A stretch of DNA of 64,000 nt from Imbricaverruca yamaguchii (lineage: Eukaryota; Arthropoda; Thecostraca; Neoverrucidae): NCBI GenBank assembly GCA_034440575.1, contig JAOTOL010001083.1:167501-231500 (forward strand), read 5' to 3'. Under the pieces are notes generated by a model, which saw only the letters and a program-made list of their open reading frames with translations, ran no database searches and was not told the DNA's origin. Numbering within the stretch: the first letter of the stretch is position 1; each line of letters begins with the position of its first letter. Below are positions 59,701 to 64,000 of this stretch, piece by piece. A program made the translations under genes and the position numbers.

Positions 59701-62700
59701 GTGCTGCAGTGACTGTTTATCGTGTGTTTGTTTATTGCTTGGTTCACGACACACTTTGTGCACATTCACGGCTAATGGCGCCGCCCACACTGTGTTCGCC
59801 GGTGGGCCGCGGAATTGGGAAATGTCCTGAGTGGCGCTAGAGTCGAACCCGGGACCTTTGGTACCCATAGCCCGACACCTTAACCACTCGGGCCATCCCC
59901 GCCCCACGGTTCTCCAGTGATGGTGCTCCAGTGGCGGCAATGTTCCAGTCCCACTGTTCCAGTGACGATGCTACAGCGACGGTGTTCAAGTGATGGTTCC
60001 CCGGTGGCAATGTTTCAGTGACGGTTCCCCAGTGACAATGTTCCGGTGACTGTATTCAAGTGGTTGGTTATTGGTTTTACGACACATCGACCGTTGAGTC
60101 ATGCAGCGTCGCCAATCTCTCACGCCGATTGGTCGCGGGCGGAGAGTAGCGACAGGCGAGACTCGAACCCACAACTTTTCGATTGTAAGATGAGCAACTT
60201 ACCCCTAGACTACTCGTCCCTGTATTCAAGTGACGGTACCCCAGTGATGGCAGTGACCATGCCGTGGAGCCCCGTCGACTACCGAGGTCGTTAGGCGCCC
60301 GGGGCGTCGCTGACGGCTGCCCGTGTCACCTGTGTCATTGTCAGACCTGTGTCGTCTGTGTCATTGTTGTCTGTGCCGCCGGCAGATGGCCATCCGTCTG
60401 GAGGTGTACCGCGACCCAGACGAGCAGGAGCTGCGAGAGGACCCCGACCCGGAGCACAAGGAGTCGTCCCTGCTGCGGCCAGTCACTCTGGAGAGGTGAG
60501 GACCCCGACCTGGAGTACACGGAGTCGTCACTCTTGAGAGTGAGGACCCCGACCTGGAGTATAAGGAGTCGTCCCTGCTGCGGCCTGTCACCCTGGAGAG
60601 GTGAGGACCCCGACCTGGAGTATAAGGAGTCGTCACTGCTGGAGAGGTGAGTACCCGACCTGGAGTACGTGAGTCGTCACTGCTGGAGAGGTGAGGACCC
60701 CGACCCGGGGTACGCAGGAGTGGTCCCTGAGAGCCGGTCACGCCGGGTGACATGTGCCACATGTGGCACATGTGAGCACATGTGCCACATGTGGCACATG
60801 TGGCACATGTGGCACCGGACATGTGGCACATGTGCCACATGTGCCACATGTGCCACATGTGCCACATGTGGAACATGCACCACAGTGTAGCCCGTGACCT
60901 CCGACCCACGATGGACATGCGACCCACAACCCACGATATGGGCGACATGCAACCTATGACCCGCAGTGCGGCATCGACGCACCCTAAACCCCAATAAGCA
61001 TCGCTACCACCGTGCGGCATGCGACTCCCGACCGCAGCCAGGCCGTGGCCGGTGCAGTGACCTCTGTAACCGGTGCAGTGACCTCTGTAACCGGTGCAGT
61101 GACCTCTGTAACCGGTGCAGTGACCTCTGTAACCGGTGCAGTGACCTGTAACCGGTGCAGTGGCCTGTGGCCGGTGCAGTGACCTGTGTAACCGGTGAGT
61201 GATGTAACCGGTGCAGTGACCTAGGTAACCGGTGCAGTGACCTGTGACCGGTGCAGTGACTTGTGACCGGTACAGTGGCCTGTGGCCGGTGCAGTGACCT
61301 AGGTAACCGGTGCAGTGACCTGTGACCGGTGCAGTGACCTCTGTAACCGGTGCAGTGACCTCTGTAACCGGTGCAGTGACCTCTGTAACCGGTGCAGTGA
61401 CCTCTGTAACCGGTGCAGTAACCGGTGCAGTGACCTGTGACCGGTGCAGTGACCTCTGTGACCTCTGCGACCCGCCTAGGGTGGAGCCCAACATCGCGCC
61501 GACGTGCCAGCTGACGCTGCCCGAGGCCGAGATAGTGCTGGCGCCGCGGGACGACTCGGCAGAGTTCGACGACACGCCCAGCCTGGCCGAGTTTCGCGAC
61601 GACCCCAGGTCAGTCGGGTCAATGGTTCCGCGACGACTCCAGGTCAGTCGGGTCAGTAGTTCCGCGACGACCCCAGGTCAGTCGGGTCAATGGTTCCGCG
61701 ACGACCCTAGGTCAGTCGGGTCAGTAGTTCCGCGACGACCCCAGGTCAGTCGGGTCCATAGTTCCGCGATGACCCCAGGTCATTCGGGTCAATAGTTCCG
61801 CGACGACCCCAGGTCAGTCGGGTCAATAGTTTCGCCACGACCTCAGGTCAGTCGGGTCACGGCCTCGCGGCAATTGCACTTTGGGTCCAGATGAACGGGT
61901 CGCCCAGCGTAGTTTATGGTGTGTGACTTTATGCATCGATCTAAATATAGATTGCAATGGCACAAGATGGTGTATTTTAAAAATGAACACAAACATTTCT
62001 GCTTTATGGCTTCGTCAGGGTGACAAGTACGATTTTTTTAATATATGGAAGTGTTTGGAATTTTTTCGAAACAACCCGTGACACTACGTCTACTATCTAC
62101 CACAGGTTGGCGAAATGCACACAGACGAAATATTCAAAATCACATGCACACAAATGTAATCACTATTTGCTAATCACATGCACAACACAGTTTCTTGTCT
62201 TTTTTAATATCGTACTTGTCACCCTAATGAAGGCATAAAGCTGAAACGTTGGTGTTCAATTTTCGAGTATATCATCTTGTGCCATTGTAATCTGTATTTA
62301 CTTATCCAATTAACCAATTATGATGTGTAGATCTATGCTATGTTTATGAGTATTTTCATACCATATTTATGTGCATATATCTATATCATATTTATTTGTG
62401 TATGTCTATACCATATGCATATGTGTACGCACACATGCTATGTGTACGTTTGTACACTACTATATACTATGTGCGTAATATATTTGTATATGTATGCTAT
62501 TATATCATATATGCACTATATTTGTGCATTATACTGGATATATTACCATATCAGTAACCTGGTAAGCTTTGTGTACAATCTGAGTTGTTTCTGTAAGATA
62601 TATCTAAAATGGCTGAAAATTGAAAACATGCCAGAAACTCTATGGGTCATTCTGAGAGGTTACAGGGTTATAGGGTTACATTCTGAGAGGTCACAGGGTT

Positions 62701-63695
62701 ACATTCATTAAGAATATGTGTCGGCGTTTCTTCCGCCAGGCGGCAGTGTTGACAGTCATCGGGGACGTTTGATATCCTTGCCGTGCTAGACCTTAGATCA
62801 GTCAGGCAGCCCCAGATTGTGATCGCGTCATAGCCTCGCTTCCATCAAAAGCTCGACAACTTCTAGCAGGGAACAGGACGCTGAATCCCTGCAGCAAAAA
62901 AAAACGAACTCCATTTGGATGTGGCGCGAAGGCCGGGGAAATTGTGAACCTTCTTTGCAGATCTTGTAGATTTGGCCCCTCCACCGCGTGCAGGTAAAGT
63001 TCTCGTTTATATGCCGTACAGTTATCAATTATTCGTGAAATAGGGTGCAAGATACCACTTCCTGAACGCTCAATCTACATCATCCTCCAAAAAATATCTA
63101 CATCCTACTCCTTGGAGCCTACACCATCAGTTCGAATTTCAGTCTGAGGCATCAAAATAATTTGAAATGACACTCATTCCATGGCAAATTTCGTCATCAT
63201 ACTGTGCTCGTTTCGACATCTCACACCTAGCGAAAGATCATTGTTTTAACCCTGTTGCCGTGTCATATAATAGATCTGGAGAGTGCGTGAGACGAAATGT
63301 ACGAACCTTAATTTTAACTCCTTAAACTCTGCACCTCCTGGTATATTGAGGGCCGTACATTTCGTCTCACGCAATGTCTAATACCCAGGAGCACTTAAGA
63401 ACCATTCTTCGTTGTATTAAACGATCTGGGAGAGTGTGTCCAGTTCCCAGCTGTTGTCTGACCGGCCGACTCTGCTGGCAGCGTGGTGGTGTGGCGGCAG
63501 GCCAACAAGGTGGCGGTGCGCGTGCTGGTGACGCCGCTGGCGGCCGCCGTCGGCCGGCGCGTGACCGGCGCGCTGATGATCAACTACCGCTACACCAACA
63601 CCATCGTGACGGCCGAGGCCAAGCTGCCGCAGACGCTGCAGCTGCGCGCCCGGGTCGTCGTCGACTTTGGCGCGCTCGACGCGGCCTCGGTCTGA
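47588..63695 (+). CDS. DCTN4: Dynactin subunit 4 (p62), whole gene (11 coding exons, 484 aa)
   Basis: Exons: 47588-47716, 49705-49842, 50404-50515, 52296-52425, 53490-53592, 55599-55704, 57400-57583, 58822-58921, 60386-60495, 61480-61608, 63482-63695. All introns are GT-AG, phases match, and the total is 1455 nt with TGA; human DCTN4 is 460 aa. Visible features: a Cys-rich N-terminus (C28xxC31, C49xxC52, C68xxC71, C74xxC77), [14 protein letters not shown] (C109xxC112), a charged coiled-coil-like stretch about 140-170, a second CxxC at 275/278 in [15 protein letters not shown], and C-terminal beta-rich repeats. Known role: p62 belongs to the dynactin pointed-end complex, which binds the Arp end of the filament and supports dynein cargo transport. 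The role is inferred from homology. Confidence 0.96.
48757..48860 (+). mobile_element. SINE-C copy, CpG-decayed
   Basis: GGGGTGGGGATGGCTGAGTC head with GATTAAGGTGTTGAGCTCTG and GGTCCTGGATTC. Family CpGs are TG/CA here. Confidence 0.8.
48898..49705. repeat. Minisatellite carrying the DCTN4 exon 2 acceptor/start
   Basis: About a dozen units of 60-70 bp. The core TGGATGCCACCTACTGCAGTG equals the first bases of exon 2 (G|TGGATGCCACCTACTGCAGTG). The final units just before exon 2 are shorter, with CACCAGGTGGATGCCAC. Confidence 0.95.
49705..49842 (+). CDS. DCTN4: DCTN4 exon 2 (aa 44-89)
   Basis: Encodes [13 protein letters not shown], then [20 protein letters not shown], four zinc-ligand-type Cys pairs. 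The acceptor is GTGCTGCAG and the donor CAG|GTGAGT. About a dozen imperfect copies of its first roughly 25 bp lie in intron 1. Confidence 0.96.
49935..50200 (+). mobile_element. LINE 3' fragment
   Basis: AACATAGACAATGATTATGA, TTCAGTATTCCAGGGAGAGC and GCAACCAGGAAGGGCCC match 46030-46200, the LINE 3' end. Confidence 0.75.
50404..50515 (+). CDS. DCTN4: DCTN4 exon 3 (aa 90-127)
   Basis: Encodes [20 protein letters not shown], the best conserved DCTN4 motif. The acceptor is CTCTGCAG and the donor GTCG|GTGAGT (phase 1). A tRNA-derived SINE begins about 12 bp after the donor. Confidence 0.96.
50528..50667 (+). mobile_element. SINE-C copy next to the DCTN4 exon 3 donor
   Basis: GGGGCGGGGATGGCCGAGTG head (tRNA-Ser/Leu type), GGGTTCGACACTGGCGCC B box. 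It starts about 12 bp after the donor. Confidence 0.93.
50668..50848 (-). mobile_element. SINE-C copy, inverted partner
   Basis: TTTATTGGGTGGTTCACGAC to CATTTGGCCATCCCCGCCCC, nearly back to back with the previous copy. A fragment of a third tail follows to about 50895. Confidence 0.92.
50990..51145 (+). mobile_element. SINE-A copy
   Basis: GGGATGACTAGTCTAGGGGT head, B box, CGGCCAATCGGCGTGAG body, AATAACTAACCAG tail. Confidence 0.92.
51310..51455 (+). mobile_element. Diverged SINE-A-like copy
   Basis: CTGTCACTACTCTTCTCCCG, AAGTGAGAGATTGGCGACAC and GTGTCGTGAAACTATTAAC resemble the SINE-A body and tail with many changes. Confidence 0.6.
51465..52020. repeat. Higher-order tandem array in DCTN4 intron 3
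   Basis: About 38-bp subunits (CAGAGCACCAATGCTTCGCC) organised in a repeat of about 115 bp, with CCATGTTAAGGGCAACACTG and GTGACCACCGTGTTCAGAG. Confidence 0.94.
52234..52327 (+). repeat. 47-bp duplication of the DCTN4 exon 4 acceptor
   Basis: ATGTTTGCTGTGCAG|CGTCG plus the following 27 bp of exon 4 occur at 52234 and 52281, apparently identical. Use of the first acceptor would shift the frame by 47 nt. Confidence 0.97.
52296..52425 (+). CDS. DCTN4: DCTN4 exon 4 (aa 127-170)
   Basis: Encodes [20 protein letters not shown], then a charged helix ending KYGRQDT. Two identical acceptors (exon starts 52249 and 52296) exist in a 47-bp tandem duplication. Only the second keeps the frame and gives ENPNRER. 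Confidence 0.92.
52854..53010 (+). mobile_element. SINE-A copy
   Basis: GGGGACGAGTAGTCTAGGGG head with a 2-4 base deletion before the B box, AATAGCCAACCAAG tail. Confidence 0.92.
53115..53448 (+). mobile_element. SINE-D copy 1, about 330 bp
   Basis: tRNA-like head GCCGCCCCGGTAGCTCAGTT, GGTTCGAGTCGCTTCGCGCG, then the body GTTAAACTTTCGGTCTAAAT and AACAACTCGGATTAAATTTA end. Its T-rich 3' end lies about 40 bp from the DCTN4 exon 5 acceptor. Confidence 0.92.
53490..53592 (+). CDS. DCTN4: DCTN4 exon 5 (aa 170-204)
   Basis: Encodes [20 protein letters not shown], then [14 protein letters not shown]. The acceptor GTCGGGCAG was chosen by phase. The donor CCAAG|GTACGG is the first of a series spaced exactly 46 bp apart. 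Confidence 0.88.
53593..53838 (+). repeat. 46-bp array of the DCTN4 exon 5 donor
   Basis: Donor-like CGCCA(A/T)G|GT motifs start at 53593 (true), 53639, 53685, 53731, 53777 and 53823, exactly 46 bp apart. Each unit also keeps the exon end GGCCATCSCCAAG. The array continues at 54326-54410. Confidence 0.97.
53840..54325 (+). mobile_element. M1 element inside the exon 5 donor array
   Basis: About 490 bp from GGGGTTAAAATTATGG to GAATAATTTATCACT, splitting the 46-bp array, which resumes with donors at 54359 and 54405. Confidence 0.88.
54326..54410 (+). repeat. Continuation of the exon 5 donor array
   Basis: CTATCGCCGAG|GTACTG and CCATCGCCATG|GTACAC, 46 bp apart. Confidence 0.93.
54568..54905 (+). 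mobile_element. SINE-D copy 2
   Basis: Very similar to 53115-53448 over its full length (CCGGCCGGGAGTGTCAGTTG, GATAAGGCCGGGGACGAGCT). Flanked by AAATAGTCAGCTGAAA units on both sides. Confidence 0.94.
55071..55430 (+). mobile_element. hAT-type MITE copy 2 with nested SINE-E
   Basis: CAGTGTAAAATAATTGAC to TAATTTTAGGACACTG, flanked by the 8-bp duplication CCTGGGCA (55063-55070 and 55431-55438). Interrupted by a SINE-E copy. Confidence 0.94.
55341..55394 (+). mobile_element. SINE-E short copy with 15-bp TSD
   Basis: ATGGGCGCTGTATGACCGAA, then GCAGTCGATGCGCCCCTAAG and AAATAACCAA. The duplication CCACACAGTTAATGG flanks it on both sides. Confidence 0.88.
55516..55575 (+). mobile_element. SINE-E tail upstream of DCTN4 exon 6
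   Basis: ACTGGGCGCTACACGACCGA, then GCAGTCGGTGCGCCCGAAAA and CCCTAATGCCTAGC, ending about 25 bp before the acceptor. Confidence 0.75.
55599..55704 (+). CDS. DCTN4: DCTN4 exon 6 (aa 205-240)
   Basis: An acidic exon: [20 protein letters not shown], then [15 protein letters not shown]. The acceptor is CCCGCCAG and the donor TCCG|GTGAGG. The context between exons 5 and 7 and the phase fit place it; the sequence itself is weakly conserved. Confidence 0.88.
55732..55895 (+). mobile_element. SINE-A copy near the DCTN4 exon 6 donor
   Basis: Full head, body and tail. TTTTGGCCGGCTT(T/C)AGGCC, about 19 bp, occurs directly before (55711) and after (about 55904), a target duplication starting 7 bp after the donor. 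Confidence 0.94.
55944..56107 (-). mobile_element. SINE-A copy, inverted
   Basis: GTTGGTTGGTTACTGG to CTAGACTACTCGTCTCC, flanked by TAGACTGG(A/T)GT; opposite to the copy at 55732. Confidence 0.92.
56128..56409 (-). mobile_element. hAT-type MITE copy 3
   Basis: Reverse orientation, CAGTGTCCTAAAATTAC to AATTATTTTACCCTG, flanked by the 8-bp duplication GGTGAGTT (56120-56127 and 56410-56417). Confidence 0.93.
56835..56960. mobile_element. SINE-E fragments
   Basis: GGGCGCAAAATGACCCC...GCCCTTAAACTCCAACCCA and CGATGAACTCGATGCGCCCT with tails, in opposite orientations. Confidence 0.5.
56960..57112 (-). mobile_element. SINE-C copy
   Basis: GTGCTTTATGCACATTCACG to AACCGCTCGGTCATCCCGCC. Confidence 0.92.
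57113..57290 (+). mobile_element. SINE-B copy
   Basis: GGCTGTGGTAGCTCAGTTGG, CGGACTCTTGGTCGCAAGAT, GGTTCGAATCTC B box, tail AAAGAGCCCAGGGTTC. Abuts the SINE-C copy head to head. Confidence 0.93.
57308..57375 (+). mobile_element. SINE-E tail supplying sequence upstream of DCTN4 exon 7
   Basis: TTTGACGCTACATGACCAAA, then GTAGTCGCTGTGCCCTAAAT and CCCTAATAACTAACTAACTG. The last AACTAAC is 30-40 nt before the acceptor AG. Confidence 0.8.
57400..57583 (+). CDS. DCTN4: DCTN4 exon 7 (aa 240-301)
   Basis: Encodes [13 protein letters not shown], then [20 protein letters not shown] and KFRIQLNAY. It holds the second conserved zinc-type CxxC. The acceptor is GCGGACAG and the donor TA|GTGAGT, where intron retention would give an immediate TAG stop. 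Confidence 0.96.
57610..57840 (+). mobile_element. SINE-E fragments (two)
   Basis: TATATGACCTATGCAGTCGA...GCGCCCC at about 57615, and GGCGCTGCATGACCAACGCA...GCGCCCCTAAATTCC at about 57768. The segment CCTCCCACCAGTC...GGAGCGATTGCTGG(C/T)GATGG also recurs after 58035. Confidence 0.7.
57872..58030 (+). mobile_element. SINE-A copy
   Basis: GGGGACGAGTGGTCTAGGGG head to AATAACCACCACCG tail. It split a direct copy of CTCCCACCAGTC-containing sequence. Confidence 0.93.
58330..58821 (+). repeat. Array carrying the DCTN4 exon 8 acceptor
   Basis: About six units of 75-80 bp (TGTTGCTCCTCCACATA, CCGACACTGTTACCGGGCCG, TGACCACCGTGACGTGATGA, CCTGACCTGACCTG). The true acceptor CCTGACCTGTTGCTCCTCAG is the last unit broken off where exon 8 starts. 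Confidence 0.95.
58822..58921 (+). CDS. DCTN4: DCTN4 exon 8 (aa 301-334)
   Basis: Encodes [20 protein letters not shown], then [13 protein letters not shown], matching the YIPEVRIMS...LTLTNP block. The acceptor CTCCTCAG is part of an upstream tandem repeat. The donor is CCCG|GTGAGT. Confidence 0.95.
58935..59232 (+). repeat. 23-bp minisatellite after the DCTN4 exon 8 donor
   Basis: About 13 units of GTCCACCTGCTGCAGTCCAC, beginning about 15 bp after the donor. Confidence 0.96.
59733..59905 (-). mobile_element. SINE-C copy
   Basis: TTATTGCTTGGTTCACGACA to AACCACTCGGGCCATCCCCG. Confidence 0.92.
60062..60221 (-). mobile_element. SINE-A copy
   Basis: GGTTGGTTATTGGTTTTACG to CTAGACTACTCGTCCC, flanked by TGTATTCAAGTG on both sides (a 12-bp likely duplication). 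Confidence 0.94.
60386..60495 (+). CDS. DCTN4: DCTN4 exon 9 (aa 335-371)
   Basis: Encodes [20 protein letters not shown], then [14 protein letters not shown]. The acceptor is GCCGGCAG. The donor GAGAG|GTGAGG and the preceding coding sequence are re-duplicated several times downstream. Frame fits both neighbours. Confidence 0.88.
60436..60720 (+). repeat. Duplicated DCTN4 exon 9 end and donor
   Basis: GAGGACCCCGACC(T/C)GGAG, AAGGAGTCGTC(C/A)CTGCTG and GGAGAG|GTGAG recur about five times (donors near 60496, 60602, 60649 and 60691). One copy retains the full GCGGCCTGTCACCCTGGAGAG exon end. Confidence 0.95.
60745..60885. repeat. Palindromic CACATGTGGC/CACATGTGCC array
   Basis: About 14 units of 9 bp alternating ACATGTGGC and ACATGTGCC, making GCCACATGTGGC palindromes with E-box CACATGTG. 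Confidence 0.93.
61040..61472 (+). repeat. 21-bp array reaching the DCTN4 exon 10 acceptor
   Basis: About 20 units of CCGGTGCAGTGACCTCTGTA A. The last units grade into GACCTCTGCGACCCGCCTAG, the acceptor. Each has GTGCAG, an acceptor-like AG. Confidence 0.95.
61480..61608 (+). CDS. DCTN4: DCTN4 exon 10 (aa 371-414)
   Basis: Encodes [20 protein letters not shown], then [11 protein letters not shown] and FRDDP, corresponding to the VPPKELVLAGKDAAAEYDE block. The acceptor is CGCCTAG. The donor CCCCAG|GTCAGTCGG is followed by a 34-bp array of itself. Confidence 0.94.
61593..61870 (+). repeat. 34-bp array of the DCTN4 exon 10 donor
   Basis: Eight copies of CGCGACGACCCCAG|GTCAGT. Donors start at 61609 (true), 61643 and 61677, and continue at this spacing. 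Confidence 0.97.
62003..62245. mobile_element. Fold-back element, about 40-bp arms
   Basis: TTATGGCTTCGTCAGGGTGA and CAAGTACGATTTTTTTAATA pair with TTTTAATATCGTACTTGTCA and CCCTAATGAAGGCATAAAG. It is followed by GCTGAAACGTTGG. Confidence 0.85.
62320..62560. repeat. ATATGTGTA-rich simple sequence
   Basis: Degenerate TATGTG/CATATAT repeats in DCTN4 intron 10. Open frames here are not genes. Confidence 0.7.
63025..63258 (-). mobile_element. M1 element copy
   Basis: Reverse complement of the 18484-18717 form: ATTATTCGTGAAATAGGGTG to CGAAAGATCATTGTTTTAAC. About 234 bp, the same internal deletion. Confidence 0.85.
63287..63425 (+). mobile_element. Short fold-back element
   Basis: GTGAGACGAAATGTACG and CGTACATTTCGTCTCAC arms about 55 bp apart, then a tail CAGGAGCACTTAAGAACC shared with the 42368-42740 element. 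Confidence 0.9.
63482..63695 (+). CDS. DCTN4: DCTN4 exon 11, C-terminus and stop (aa 414-484)
   Basis: Encodes [20 protein letters not shown] (family motif FRKANKVGIFIKVTP), then [11 protein letters not shown], ending GALDAASV and TGA. The acceptor is GCTGGCAG. The last codons and stop are the first unit of a 33-bp array that runs to the window end. Confidence 0.94.
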
Positions 63696-64000
63696 TAGGT
63701 GGCGCGCTGTGTGGTGTTGGCTCGGTCTGATAGGTGGCGCTGTGTGGTGTTGGCTCGGTCTGATAGGTGGCGCTGTGTGGTGTTGGCTCGGTCTGATAGG
63801 TGGCGCTGTGTGGTGTTGGCTCGGTCTGATAGGCGGCGTGGTGTGGTGTTGGCTCGGCCCGGTAGGTGGCGCTGTGTGGTGTTGGCTCGGTCTGATAGGT
63901 GGCGCTGTGTGGTGTTGGCTCGGTCTGATAGGTGGCGCTGTGTGGTGTTGGCTCGGTCTGATAGGTGGCGCTGTGTGGTGTTGGCTCGGTCTGATAGGTG
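63675..64000 (+). repeat. 33-bp array containing the DCTN4 stop codon
   Basis: Units TCGGTCTGATAGGTGGCGCT and GTGTGGTGTTGGC, about nine to the window end. The first contains the final Ser-Val-stop of DCTN4. Confidence 0.97.

Noticed and set aside
60361..61575. Minus-strand 404-aa open frame
   Set aside because: Made of antisense DCTN4 exons 9 and 10 plus three tandem arrays; no conserved domain.

Overview
This is nuclear DNA from an animal with dense introns, most likely an arthropod; I cannot name the species. Support for an animal: two conserved multi-exon genes with GT-AG introns, several tRNA-derived SINE families, a hAT-type MITE, non-LTR retrotransposon remains, and no prokaryotic gene layout. 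An arthropod is suggested only by general sequence texture and by the mosaic of CpG-rich and CpG-depleted blocks.

Two complete coding genes could be rebuilt exon by exon with every splice phase matching. (1) A LENG8/Thp3-like SAC3-domain gene lies on the minus strand, 40935 down to 13816: 17 coding exons, 2676 nt, 891 aa. Its N-terminus is rich in Gly, Pro and Gln, followed by an RS/basic linker and a C-terminal SAC3/GANP helical domain. (2) The dynactin subunit 4 (DCTN4, p62) gene lies on the plus strand, 47588 to 63695: 11 coding exons, 1455 nt, 484 aa. It has N-terminal zinc-binding Cys clusters and a second CxxC near residue 275. The two genes diverge from an intergenic stretch at about 41.0-47.5 kb. 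The left 13 kb has no gene I can identify, but holds CpG-island-like, promoter-like segments (about 2.1-2.6, 10.7-11.1 and 12.0-12.8 kb) and degenerate tandem repeats.

The most unusual property is where the repeats sit. Many introns of both genes are filled by minisatellites whose unit contains the neighbouring splice junction, often with some exon sequence. The result is arrays of duplicated 5' or 3' splice sites with exact periods (34, 46, 68 and 85 bp, among others). The last codons and stop of DCTN4 lie in such an array too. In parallel, SINE tails rich in TAAC lie just upstream of several 3' splice sites, and in at least two cases the target-site duplication covers the splice-site region. 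One unclassified element has inserted into a 5' splice site and duplicated it.

A second large-scale feature is CpG compartmentation. Blocks at about 4.3-7.1, 22.7-25.2, 41.3-47.2 and 47.9-50.2 kb have almost no CpG. SINE copies inside them carry TG/CA where copies elsewhere have CG, which looks like long-term germline methylation.
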